In this document: positions 56,516 through 64,000 of the stretch, piece by piece | Position numbering within the stretch: position 1 is the stretch's first letter | Layout of the letters: each line of letters starts with the position of its first letter | Assembly: GCA_964370675.1 (NCBI GenBank) | Contig: CAYJKC010000003.1 | Coordinates: forward strand, 34,954 to 98,953 | Source: CAYJAD01 sp964370675 | GTDB taxonomy: Bacteria > Desulfobacterota > Desulfovibrionia > Desulfovibrionales > Desulfovibrionaceae | Reading direction: 5' to 3' | DNA length: 64,000 bases | Made by a program: the position numbers and the translations under genes | The notes under the pieces: generated by a model | The model's input: the letters and a program-made list of their open reading frames with translations, nothing else | The model's database searches: none | What the model was told of the DNA's origin: nothing

Positions 56516-56709
56516 GCTAGAAACTCCTTTTTAGCTGAACCTTTATGAAAGCATTTGATTTTTAATGTTGTTAAACTTTGTTATAATAAATATGTTTTAT
56601 ACTAAGGTCAATACTAGCTTTTTATAAGCAATCTGTATATACTATTCAAGTAATGCACATTTACGTCTTAAAACTCTACTAACATTAATAATTGAAGGGA
56701 ATTATAAGC

Positions 56710-58350
56710 ATGAAAACAAAATTTATCTTTGTGACGGGTGGTGTTCTATCTTCTTTAGGTAAGGGGCTTGCCGCAGCTTCCCTTGGTGCCTTGCTAAAAG
56801 CTCGCGGTCTTTCTGTTACAATTCAAAAGCTTGACCCTTATATTAATGTAGACCCTGGCACCATGAATCCCTTTCAGCATGGTGAGGTGTATGTTACTGA
56901 TGATGGTGCTGAAACTGACCTTGATTTAGGGCATTATGAGCGTTATTTAGGCGTACCTATGAGCCGCAAAAATAATACTACCTCAGGGGCTATATACAAT
57001 CGTGTTATTGCAAAAGAGCGCAGGGGTGATTACCTTGGCGCAACTGTACAAGTTATTCCACATATTACCGATGAAATTAAAAGTTCTGTACGTCTGCTTG
57101 CCGAAGGCGATGATGCACCAGATGTTGCTATCATTGAAATCGGTGGCACAGTGGGTGACATTGAAGGTCTGCCATTTTTTGAAGCAATACGCCAGCTCAA
57201 GTCAGACATTGGGCGTAATAATTGTTTAAATATTCATTTAACCTTAGTGCCATACCTACATTCAGCAGGTGAACATAAAACCAAACCTACCCAGCATAGT
57301 GTTAAAGAACTATTATCCATTGGTATTCAACCAGATATTATTCTTTGCCGCTGTGAAAAACCAATTGCTGATGAGCTTAAACGTAAGGTAGCTTTATTTT
57401 GCAATGTAGACCAAGACGCAGTATTTTCTTCTGTAGATGTGCAAAATATTTATGAAGTGCCACTTAAGTTTTATGCTGAAGGTTTTGATCAAAAAGTTGC
57501 TATTATGTTGCGTTTACCAGCGCGCAATGCCAATTTAACCCCATGGAAAAATTTGGTAAAAAACTGCACAGAGCTAAAAGGTCCGGTAACCATTGCTATT
57601 GTTGGTAAATATGTTGAACTAAAAGAAGCATATAAGAGCTTGCATGAAGCCCTTAGTCATGGTGGCATTGCCAATGGAGTTGGGGTTGATTTTCGCTATG
57701 TAAATTCTGAAGAAATCAATGCTGATAATGCTGCCGCTGCATTTGAGGGCTGCCATGGAATCCTGGTCCCTGGTGGTTTTGGCTATCGTGGTGTGGAAGG
57801 AAAAATATCTGCCATTAAACATGCTCGTGAAAATAAAATACCATTTTTTGGCATTTGTCTTGGTATGCAATGTGCCGTTATTGAATTTGCAAGACATATG
57901 GCTAATATTAAAGATGCCAATTCAGAAGAATTTGCGCCAGAAGGTAAGAATAGTGTTATTTACTGGATGAGCGAATGGGTGGACCCCAGCACTGGTAAGA
58001 AAGAGCATCGTCGTATTGATAGTGATAAGGGTGGTACCATGCGCCTTGGTTCATATGATTGTGCTATTACTGAGAACACTAAGGCTTATGCTGCTTATGG
58101 AGAAAAATTAATTAAGGAAAGACATCGCCATCGTTATGAATTTAATAATGATTACCTTGAGACACTTTCTAAGCAAGGTATGGTATTTAGTGGAACATCT
58201 CCAGACGGTAGCCTAGTAGAAATTGTTGAATTACCAGATCATCCATGGTTTGTTGGTTGTCAATTCCATCCTGAGTTTAAGTCAACTCCCATGCAAGCCC
58301 ATCCGCTGTTTAGAGAATTTATAACCGCTGCTAAGAAGTTTAAGGCTTAA
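56710..58350 (+). CDS. pyrG: CTP synthase
   Basis: Aminates UTP to CTP using glutamine and ATP. 546 residues from the ATG at 56710, where FIFVTGGVLSSLGKGLAAAS begins the synthase domain, followed by KLDPYINVDPGTMNPFQHGE and DDGAETDLDLGHYER. The C-terminal class I amidotransferase has FFGICLGMQCAVIEFARH (nucleophile Cys) and CQFHPEFKSTP (His-Glu). AAGGGA lies about 10 bases upstream. It is divergent from purQ. Confidence 0.97.
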   Translation: MKTKFIFVTGGVLSSLGKGLAAASLGALLKARGLSVTIQKLDPYINVDPGTMNPFQHGEVYVTDDGAETDLDLGHYERYLGVPMSRKNNTTSGAIYNRVIAKERRGDYLGATVQVIPHITDEIKSSVRLLAEGDDAPDVAIIEIGGTVGDIEGLPFFEAIRQLKSDIGRNNCLNIHLTLVPYLHSAGEHKTKPTQHSVKELLSIGIQPDIILCRCEKPIADELKRKVALFCNVDQDAVFSSVDVQNIYEVPLKFYAEGFDQKVAIMLRLPARNANLTPWKNLVKNCTELKGPVTIAIVGKYVELKEAYKSLHEALSHGGIANGVGVDFRYVNSEEINADNAAAAFEGCHGILVPGGFGYRGVEGKISAIKHARENKIPFFGICLGMQCAVIEFARHMANIKDANSEEFAPEGKNSVIYWMSEWVDPSTGKKEHRRIDSDKGGTMRLGSYDCAITENTKAYAAYGEKLIKERHRHRYEFNNDYLETLSKQGMVFSGTSPDGSLVEIVELPDHPWFVGCQFHPEFKSTPMQAHPLFREFITAAKKFKA

Positions 58351-58412
58351 TTAAATTAACATTGATTGGGTTTTAGTGTTTAAGGAAATTTAGTATTAAT
58401 TAAGGAGCTACG

Positions 58413-59225
58413 GTGCAGATAAAATTACTTTCATGGAATGTTAACGGATTGCGTGCTGTATCTGCTAAACCTGACTGGGCATGGTTTGGTGAAAGTGATG
58501 CTCAAATTATTGGCTTGCAAGAAACCAAGGCTCACCCCGAACAATTGAAAGAAGAGCTTGTTAACCCTGTTGGTTGGCATAGTCTTTTTGCAGCTTCAGT
58601 AGTTAAGAAGGGTTACTCTGGAGTAGCTGCCTTTAGCCGCATTAAACCTTTAGCTACCAGAGTAGAATTGCCCGATGTAAACTATCAAGGCGAAGGTCGT
58701 CTTGTGCATATGGAATTTGAATGGTTTCATTATTTTAATGTTTATTTTCCCAATGGGGGTGCACCAGAGCTTAACGAACTTGGCAAGCCCACAGGCAAGT
58801 TTAAACGTGTACCATATAAAATGGGTTTTTTTGATGCTTTTTTGAAATATGCAGAAGAATTACGCAAAACAAAACCCATTGTAGTATGTGGTGATTTTAA
58901 TATTGCACATAAGCCCATTGACCTAGCACGCCCAAAGCAAAATGAATGTAATACAGGATATTTACCAGAAGAAAGAGCTTGGCTTGATACCTTTGTAAAA
59001 GCCGGCTATGTGGATACATTTAGAGCACACAATGGAGATGATGCAGAAGGTTATTATTCTTGGTGGTCTTATAAAGCCCGTGCGCGAGAAAATAATGTAG
59101 GCTGGCGTATTGATTACTTTTTTGTTTCGGAAGAATTACGCCCATCCATTGTGGATGCATGGATAGAAAGCCATGTATATGGTTCAGACCACTGCCCAGT
59201 TGGGCTATGTCTTGAAGTTGGTTAA
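58413..59225 (+). CDS. xth: Exodeoxyribonuclease III (AP endonuclease)
   Basis: Repairs abasic sites and removes 3'-blocking groups. 270 residues starting at GTG (58413) with AAGGAG ahead of it. The exonuclease III/APE1 motifs are all present: LLSWNVNGLRAV, GLQETKA, YSGVAAFSR, VVCGDFNIAHKPIDLARPK, VGWRIDYFFVS and the catalytic YGSDHCPVGL. It lies 62 bases downstream of pyrG and may be co-transcribed. Confidence 0.95.
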   Translation: MQIKLLSWNVNGLRAVSAKPDWAWFGESDAQIIGLQETKAHPEQLKEELVNPVGWHSLFAASVVKKGYSGVAAFSRIKPLATRVELPDVNYQGEGRLVHMEFEWFHYFNVYFPNGGAPELNELGKPTGKFKRVPYKMGFFDAFLKYAEELRKTKPIVVCGDFNIAHKPIDLARPKQNECNTGYLPEERAWLDTFVKAGYVDTFRAHNGDDAEGYYSWWSYKARARENNVGWRIDYFFVSEELRPSIVDAWIESHVYGSDHCPVGLCLEVG

Positions 59226-59318
59226 ATTTTATATCTTTTTATATTAACTTCAAGAAAACATGCTTTTTGCTGTGGGTAGTGAGTCCTACTTGTTTTATTT
59301 ATTTAGCTGCTTACTTGT

Positions 59319-60287
59319 TTACTTGGTAGCATAGAGGTGGCAACGCACTTTATGATTAGTGCTAAGCTCATACCATTTAGGTCTCTCTTGTTTGCAAATT
59401 TCTTGAGCCTTGGGGCAACGAGGGTGAAAGGTGCACCCAGTTGGTGGAGCTAGTGGGCTTGGTAATTCTCCGCTTAATGGAGTGGTTGCAATGCGTTGCT
59501 CTGGGTCATGGGATGGAATGGCTGCCAGCAAGGCTTGTGTATATGGATGAGCTGCACGCTCAAAAATGTTTTCACGCAAGGCAAGCTCTACCACACGTCC
59601 AAGATACATAACTGCAATGCGTGTGCATATAAATCCTACCACAGCAAGGTCATGTGAAATAAAGATACAAGCTGGTTTAAATTTTTCTTGTACATGGCGT
59701 AATAAGTTCAAGACTTGGGCTTGCACTGATGTATCAAGGGCAGAAACTGGTTCATCGCAGACCAAGATTTGAGGATTGGTAATTAAGGCTCTAGCCACAG
59801 CAATACGTTGCCTTTGCCCACCGGAAAATTCATGCGGAAATCTCTTGGCTTGTTCTGGTAATAATCCTACCAAGTTAAGCATTTCCAGCATACGCTCGCG
59901 GCGCTCAGAAGTAGGTATATTTTGAACTATAAGTGGCTCTGCAATGGAATGACCTATGCTTAATCGTGGGTTAAGGGAAGAAAAAGGATCTTGAAAAACC
60001 ATTTGAGCTGTATTTTTAAGCGTAACCTTGCCTTGTCCGTCATATAATGACTGCCCATTAACTAGCACTTCTCCGGAGGATGGAGCTAGCAAGCCTACAA
60101 TCATACGCCCAAGGGTGGACTTTCCGCACCCTGACTCTCCAACAAGCCCAAGGCTTTGCCCCTCATGCACGCAAAAGCTTACATCGTCAACGGCACGAAG
60201 CACGGCTTGTTCACTAAACATACCATGTTGCACGTTAAAATTACGCCTAAGTGATTTCACTTCAAGCGTTGCATGGCTTAATGACAT
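59319..60287 (-). CDS. Oligopeptide/dipeptide ABC transporter ATPase (OppF/DppF type)
   Basis: 322 residues. Walker A is GESGCGKSTLGRM, signature FSGGQRQRIAVARAL, Walker B ILVCDEPVSALD. The C-terminal oligo_HPY extension PLSGELPSPLAPPTGCTFHPRCPKAQEICKQERP, with its Cys cluster, is the OppD/DppD/OppF hallmark. It overlaps the end of cobT by 10 bases, so it is translated with it. The permeases, second ATPase and binding protein of such a system are absent here, which makes this an isolated subunit or the end of a split system. Confidence 0.92.
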   Translation of the reverse strand: MSLSHATLEVKSLRRNFNVQHGMFSEQAVLRAVDDVSFCVHEGQSLGLVGESGCGKSTLGRMIVGLLAPSSGEVLVNGQSLYDGQGKVTLKNTAQMVFQDPFSSLNPRLSIGHSIAEPLIVQNIPTSERRERMLEMLNLVGLLPEQAKRFPHEFSGGQRQRIAVARALITNPQILVCDEPVSALDTSVQAQVLNLLRHVQEKFKPACIFISHDLAVVGFICTRIAVMYLGRVVELALRENIFERAAHPYTQALLAAIPSHDPEQRIATTPLSGELPSPLAPPTGCTFHPRCPKAQEICKQERPKWYELSTNHKVRCHLYATK

Positions 60288-61354
60288 GTTTCACCTGTAA
60301 CGCCAGCGTCACTAAAGGTTGCCATGTCATTAAAAATCGTTGTGGCAGCTCGAAGTAACGGTATGGCAAGGGCTGCCCCTGTACCTTCACCTAAGCGCAA
60401 GCCCAAGCTGAGAAGTGGACTAGCATTTAGAGATTTTAATACATGCACATATCCAGGTTCTGCAGAGGCATGAGAAAGAATACTATAACCCTCAATTAAT
60501 GGGCAAATATGTCTTGCAGCCACATAGGCAGCACTAGAAATAAAACCATCTATTACCACAATACAACCGCTATGGGCAGCACCAAGCACTATGCCTGCCA
60601 TGGTTGCTATTTCAAAGCCGCCTAAACAAGCTAATATGTCAATGCCATCACCTTGGTTTATGCTATTATTATGAAAATATAATGCATCTTTAATAACCTT
60701 AGCCTTGTGAGCGATAAGCTCAGCAGTAGCTCCAGCTCCGGGTCCTGTTATGTCCTTAGGATCAAGGTCAAAAACTGCACAAAAGATAGCCGTAGCAGCA
60801 GTGGTATTTCCAATGCCCATTTCACCAATACCAATGGTTTTATAGCCTTTTATTGCGGCATCAGTGGCAAGATTAAATCCATTTTGTAAAGCTTTAATGC
60901 AAATTTCTCTACTCATGGCAGCTTCTTTAGCAAAATTAGCTGTTCCATCACCTAAGCGTAAATCAATTAATTGTGGATGAGCTTCAAATGGACCCCCAAC
61001 ACAACCTGCATCAACAACACTTAAATCTATTTGATTGAGTTTACATAAAACGCTAATTCCTGCCCCACCTGCCAAAAAATTAAGCACCATTTGTCTAGTA
61101 ACTTCTTGGGGGTATGAGGCAATTTTTTCAATAACTATTCCATGATCTGCAGCCACGGTGAACATACGCACTTTGTCGATGTTTATAGGTGTGTTACCAT
61201 TTTGTATGCAGTAAATTTGTGCTGCTAAATCTTCTAGGCGCGCAAGGCTACCTTGAGGTTTGGTCAAATTATCAAGATGCGCTTTTGCATCATTTTGTAA
61301 AGTAAAATTTACAGGTTTAATTTCTGATAAAAGTTTTTTTAGAGAGGTTTGCAT
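60278..61354 (-). CDS. cobT: Nicotinate-nucleotide-dimethylbenzimidazole phosphoribosyltransferase
   Basis: Makes alpha-ribazole phosphate for the lower ligand of cobalamin. 358 residues. Recognisable parts are LDNLTKPQGSLARLE near the N-terminus, VRMFTVAADHGI, and IGIGEMGIGNTTAATAI; the catalytic Glu region is near LGLRLGEGTGAALAIPLLRAA. AGG lies about 6 bases before the ATG. No cobalamin riboswitch is seen in the 289 bases upstream, and no other cob gene is nearby. Confidence 0.95.
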   Translation of the reverse strand: MQTSLKKLLSEIKPVNFTLQNDAKAHLDNLTKPQGSLARLEDLAAQIYCIQNGNTPINIDKVRMFTVAADHGIVIEKIASYPQEVTRQMVLNFLAGGAGISVLCKLNQIDLSVVDAGCVGGPFEAHPQLIDLRLGDGTANFAKEAAMSREICIKALQNGFNLATDAAIKGYKTIGIGEMGIGNTTAATAIFCAVFDLDPKDITGPGAGATAELIAHKAKVIKDALYFHNNSINQGDGIDILACLGGFEIATMAGIVLGAAHSGCIVVIDGFISSAAYVAARHICPLIEGYSILSHASAEPGYVHVLKSLNASPLLSLGLRLGEGTGAALAIPLLRAATTIFNDMATFSDAGVTGETCH

Positions 61355-61530
61355 AATTATCCTAATGTATCATGTTGCTATTTTACCAATAGATATATGA
61401 AGCATACACTGATTGAAGTATCGTGACAACAGCACAAAATATGCCAAAAAAAATTTTTAATATAAACATTTGTTATTAAATGTTTTTAATAGACATTTTT
61501 TTTGGAAATAAGAAAAATTTCTTCAAAGAC

Positions 61531-61559
61531 TTGACACCCTAAAGGGCTAAAGATATGCC
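61531..61559 (+). promoter_or_regulatory. Candidate promoter of the ferredoxin gene
   Basis: A perfect -35 TTGACA (61531-61536), a 17-base spacer and TATGCC (61554-61559), about 85 bases before the ferredoxin ATG. Confidence 0.45.
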
Positions 61560-61643
61560 TTGTTGAGCAAGATTAAAAATCTTGCAAATAAATTATCATG
61601 CTCCAAGGACAAAATTTACCTTGAGCAAACATTGGAGGATACA

Positions 61644-61832
61644 ATGGGTTGGAATGTAAGTATTGATAGTGACAAATGTACAGGCTGTGGCGAATGTGTA
61701 GACGTTTGCCCTGTAGAAGTTTATGAACTTCAAGACGGTAAATCCGTTCCTGTGAACGAAGATGAATGTCTAGGTTGCGAATCTTGTGTTGAGGTTTGCG
61801 AAACCGGTGCTGTTTCTGTAGAAGAAATGTAA
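61644..61832 (+). CDS. 2[4Fe-4S] ferredoxin
   Basis: 62 residues from the ATG at 61644, with GGAGG 5 bases upstream. Two clusters are predicted from DKCTGCGECVDVCPVE (CxxCxxCxxxCP) and DECLGCESCVEVCETG (CxxCxxCxxxC); the protein is acidic. The open frame reaches 28 codons further upstream but has no support there. The sequence and size are those of the low-potential electron carriers of Desulfovibrio. It is monocistronic. Confidence 0.93.
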   Translation: MGWNVSIDSDKCTGCGECVDVCPVEVYELQDGKSVPVNEDECLGCESCVEVCETGAVSVEEM

Positions 61833-61845
61833 TTTCTTTTAAGAG

Positions 61846-61920
61846 TGCTGACAAAGGCAATTTTTCTGCCTTTGACGCCGCAAACCCCCTTAAGGGTGTT
61901 TGTCATCAATCTGAAAAGGG
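61846..61920. repeat. Three-armed structured repeat after the ferredoxin gene
   Basis: AGAGTGCTGACAAAG at the left end also occurs at 4824-4838, and the right end GTTTGTCATCAATCTGAAAA, in reverse complement, resembles 4735-4750 (TTTTTCAGACTGATTAC). The arms can fold as one outer stem with two inner stems. It could act as the ferredoxin terminator or be a repetitive extragenic element. Confidence 0.5.
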
Positions 61921-62069
61921 ATGAATTTTCCTTTTAAGTTTGATATTCATTTAGAAGAAATGAAGCTTATTTGGGCTACTTAAATATTTTGGTGAGTTCT
62001 TTTTTAAAAAAGCCTTGCCAAATGCATATAAAGCATTATTTTTGGGTGTGCCCTACATACAGACTTATT

Positions 62070-62098
62070 GCCGCTAGGCGTGTTGTGCGCTTAGCGGC
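62070..62098. other. 11-bp stem hairpin upstream of the YkgJ-like gene
   Basis: GCCGCTAGGCG and CGCTTAGCGGC pair with one mismatch around TGTTGTG, 42 bases before the next start codon. There is no T-run, so it may be a transcript-end or leader structure rather than a classical terminator. Confidence 0.5.
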
Positions 62099-62140
62099 AT
62101 TCTCATAAGTATATTAACAGTAAATTTTGAAAGAATTATT

Positions 62141-62806
62141 ATGATACCTGACCTTTCTGACATTTTTGTTCGTTATGAAGCCTTGGTAGCTGAGGTGGAT
62201 GCTATTTTTGCTCATATTCGCAATACCCATCCTGATTGCGTAATTTGTGAGCCAGGCTGTAGCGATTGTTGCAATGCTTTGTTTGATCTTTCATTAGTGG
62301 AGGCTATGTATATAAATAAAGCCTTTACTGACAACATTGCCTATGGCAAAGAACGCTCTGATATTTTGAGTATTGCGGCTGATTTAGATCGTAAGGCTGT
62401 GCGTATGAAACGCGACTTTTATCGTGCTGCAAAAGATGGGCAAGATGCCCAAGATATTATGTCAAATGCTGCACGAATGCGCCTACCATGTCCTTTATTA
62501 AATGAAAATTTGCGCTGTATACTTTATGAGAAGCGCCCTATTACTTGCAGGCTTTATGGTGTGCCTCTTAATATTAATGGCACTGGGCATGTATGTGGAA
62601 AAACAAAATTTAATAAAGGCACTGACTATCCAACAGTTAATATGGGCGCTATACAAACTCGCCTAGATGGTCTTTCTCGTGATATTGCAGAGACTTGCAA
62701 AAGCCGCTTTAAAGAACTACACCAAGTTTATGTGCCTATGTCTATGGCGTTAATGACTAATTATAACGAACAATACTTAGGTATTGGAGCTGTTAAGAAG
62801 GGATAA
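62141..62806 (+). CDS. YkgJ-family cysteine-cluster protein
   Basis: 221 residues. It has the zinc/iron-chelating domain of the YkgJ family: CVICEPGCSDCCNALFDLSLVE near residue 32, RLPCPLLNENLRCILYEKRPITCRLYGVPL in the middle, and GHVCGKTKF later. The Cys set (CxxC..CxxCC, CPLL, C-x-LYE-x-RPxxCR) should bind a metal. The function of the family is not established. It heads a three-gene unit with the next two genes. Confidence 0.85.
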   Translation: MIPDLSDIFVRYEALVAEVDAIFAHIRNTHPDCVICEPGCSDCCNALFDLSLVEAMYINKAFTDNIAYGKERSDILSIAADLDRKAVRMKRDFYRAAKDGQDAQDIMSNAARMRLPCPLLNENLRCILYEKRPITCRLYGVPLNINGTGHVCGKTKFNKGTDYPTVNMGAIQTRLDGLSRDIAETCKSRFKELHQVYVPMSMALMTNYNEQYLGIGAVKKG

Positions 62807-62810
62807 ATCT

Positions 62811-63212
62811 ATGCTAGAGATGATTCCTGCCTCAGTTTTTCGTGATGGCACCCCTCAGCAACTAAATGAGGAACAAGAGGCCATTAAACGAGGTATTTAT
62901 GAAAAAATGAATCCAAGGCGACGCAAATTTATTGATCGTATTGGGTATGATAATTGGGACCCATTTCAAAAACCCAATGATCCCTTGGATATTCGTTTAG
63001 ACACTACTAAACGTACGACGCAGCAATTAGTACGTGAATTTTTGCAAGTGGCAGCACAAAAAGGTCACTATAGTAATGACTATGGACGTGGAGCTTTAGA
63101 GTGCGCCCTTGGTGTTGTCAATCGCGATGAAAAATATCTGGGCATTTTTGATTTTTGCCTGTGGTATCATGATCTACTTAAAAAGGAAGGGTTTATAAAA
63201 AATGAAGAATAA
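62811..63212 (+). CDS. Conserved-looking hypothetical protein
   Basis: 133 residues from the ATG at 62811, preceded by AAGGG. It is highly charged and probably cytosolic, with NPRRRKFIDRIGYDNWDPFQKPNDPLDIR near residue 33 and YGRGALECALGVVNRDEKYLGIFDFCLWYHDLLKKEGF at the end. I do not recognise a domain. It starts 4 bases after the YkgJ-like gene stops and overlaps the TPR gene by 11 bases, so the three are probably made together. Confidence 0.75.
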   Translation: MLEMIPASVFRDGTPQQLNEEQEAIKRGIYEKMNPRRRKFIDRIGYDNWDPFQKPNDPLDIRLDTTKRTTQQLVREFLQVAAQKGHYSNDYGRGALECALGVVNRDEKYLGIFDFCLWYHDLLKKEGFIKNEE

Positions 63213-63828
63213 ATACGACGATTTAGATGAGTATATTGCCGATCTTAAAGCTGAAATTGAAAAAAATGAGCAATGTGCTAATCATCATTACAACTTAGGT
63301 CTAGCATTACTTAGCAAGCGCGATTTTGTGGGTGCTGAAGATAGTTTTTTATCAGCGGTGCGTCACTCCCCACGTTTGGCAGAAGCCTTTGTTCAACTTG
63401 GTGGTATATGCTTAGAGCGCGGTGATTTAGATGGCTGCTTGCGCTATAATGAAGAGGCAGCCAACTGTCGCGCAAAATTTCCTGTGCCTTGGGGTAATAT
63501 AGGTTTTGTGCACTTACAGCGCGGTGAGCCAGACAAAGCCATAACCGCTCTTAAAAAGGCTATTAAATGGGAGCCAAACTTTATTCAAGCACATAATGCC
63601 CTTGCCACAGCATATTTTATGCAAGGTGACTATAAGGCTTGTGAAGAAACTTGTAATGAAGTTATTCGCCGCGAGCCAAACTTTGCTCCAGCATGGAATA
63701 ATCTATCCTTAGCTCTTTTTGAACAAGGTGAGTTTGCGCGCTCTGTTGAAGCAGCAGACAAAGCCATAGCTCAAGGTTTCGAAGTGCGCCAAGAGTTTTT
63801 AGAAGAACTTTTACCACATAGAAAATAA
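63202..63828 (+). CDS. TPR-repeat protein
   Basis: 208 residues with about four tetratricopeptide repeats from residue 20 to 185, for example HHYNLGLALLSKRDFVGAEDSFLSAVRHSP, PWGNIGFVHLQRGEPDKAITALKKAIKWEP and AWNNLSLALFEQGEFARSVEAADKAIA. It has no signal peptide or membrane segment. It is likely a scaffold for protein-protein contact. Its start lies within the preceding gene, and it is followed by a terminator. Confidence 0.9.
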   Translation: MKNKYDDLDEYIADLKAEIEKNEQCANHHYNLGLALLSKRDFVGAEDSFLSAVRHSPRLAEAFVQLGGICLERGDLDGCLRYNEEAANCRAKFPVPWGNIGFVHLQRGEPDKAITALKKAIKWEPNFIQAHNALATAYFMQGDYKACEETCNEVIRREPNFAPAWNNLSLALFEQGEFARSVEAADKAIAQGFEVRQEFLEELLPHRK

Positions 63829-63853
63829 GATTTTAATTTAAATATTAAACTTT

Positions 63854-63901
63854 ATGCCTACAAACTTAATGATAAAACATTATGTTTGTAGGCATTTTTT
63901 T
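63854..63901 (+). terminator. Intrinsic terminator after the TPR gene
   Basis: ATGCCTACAAAC pairs exactly with GTTTGTAGGCAT (63884-63895), the stem extends inward with TTAATG/CATTAT, and seven T residues follow. Confidence 0.88.
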
Positions 63902-63937
63902 GTCATAAAAGTTTGAATCTAGGTTGAATCATCACAA

Positions 63938-63954
63938 TTGGTATCTAATTTGCA
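63938..63954 (+). promoter_or_regulatory. Candidate sigma-54 (-24/-12) promoter
   Basis: TTGGTATCTAATTTGCA has the invariant GG and GC exactly 10 bases apart, close to the TTGGCAC-N5-TTGCA consensus. It would drive a gene to the right of the window. Confidence 0.5.
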
Positions 63955-64000
63955 TAAAAATCCTGCATGGAAAAAATATCCATATTTCGTCAAAGAGAAG

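Larger units (their letters stand above)
61833..62140. other. Intergenic region with a structured repeat and a hairpin
   Basis: About 308 bases. A nested structure lies at 61846-61920: outer TGACAAA/TTTGTCA, inner AAAGGCA/TGCCTTT and AACCCCC/GGGTGTT arms. A strong hairpin lies at 62070-62098 (GCCGCTAGGCG with CGCTTAGCGGC, one mismatch, 7-base loop) but without a T-run. No gene seen. Confidence 0.6.

Noticed and set aside
61355..61643. Possible cobalamin riboswitch upstream of cobT
   Set aside because: No B12-box-like sequence or large multi-stem fold was found on the minus strand; the region is simple AT-rich DNA.

Overview
The window looks like a chromosomal piece of an AT-rich Gram-negative bacterium of the Desulfovibrionaceae (Desulfobacterota). 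The reasons are a Desulfovibrio-type outer-membrane porin, a short acidic 2[4Fe-4S] ferredoxin, an EF-G-like GTPase with a divergent switch region, and a type I secretion locus whose sensors carry HD-GYP-like rather than GGDEF/EAL output domains. I have not compared it with any database, so genus and species are open. No rRNA, tRNA, CRISPR array, prophage or transposase was recognised.

Layout. 1-5 kb: the truncated 3' part of rfbA, an inositol-monophosphatase-family enzyme, an EF-G-like GTPase and a small membrane protein. 5-12.7 kb: YbgC-like thioesterase and MltA lipoprotein (divergent), a GC-rich inverted-repeat element, trkA-trkH (potassium uptake) and argG-argH. 12.7-16 kb: an SGNH/GDSL hydrolase-like membrane protein and a porin. 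16-21 kb: carB-carA. 21-27 kb: livHMGF (branched-chain amino acid uptake, no binding protein here) and a short PutA. 27.8-41 kb: a DUF1460 protein, a TolC-like channel, then a co-directional run: type I secretion ABC transporter, HlyD-like adaptor, degenerate HD-GYP sensor, glycosyltransferase, LapG-like protease, second degenerate HD-GYP sensor. 41-46 kb: engB (minus strand), aroQ, efp, ftsK and a short flagellar-rod-like protein. 46-53 kb: two orphan hybrid histidine kinases flanking a secreted OB-fold-like protein. 53-62 kb: DUF554 and radical SAM pair, a small membrane protein, purQ, pyrG, xth, cobT with a lone oligopeptide ABC ATPase, and a ferredoxin. 62-64 kb: a YkgJ-type cysteine-cluster protein, an unknown protein and a TPR protein.

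The most interesting locus is 28.9-41 kb. It has the parts of a Lap-type adhesin control system: a TolC/LapB/LapC-like exporter and a periplasmic LapG-like Cys-His-Asp protease. In place of LapD it has two membrane-spanning PAS proteins whose HD-GYP domains have lost the metal-binding HD and HHE residues. The likely reading is inside-out control of a cell-surface adhesin by catalytically dead HD-GYP receptors. The adhesin itself is not in the window.

Intergenic DNA also carries several repeats: a 388-bp inverted-repeat element packed with mini-hairpins (6667-7054), a relative of its arm at 14064-14127, three copies of a conserved GGGGAAACT-type terminator, and two related structured repeats near 4.8 and 61.9 kb. 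A candidate sigma-54 promoter lies at the right edge.
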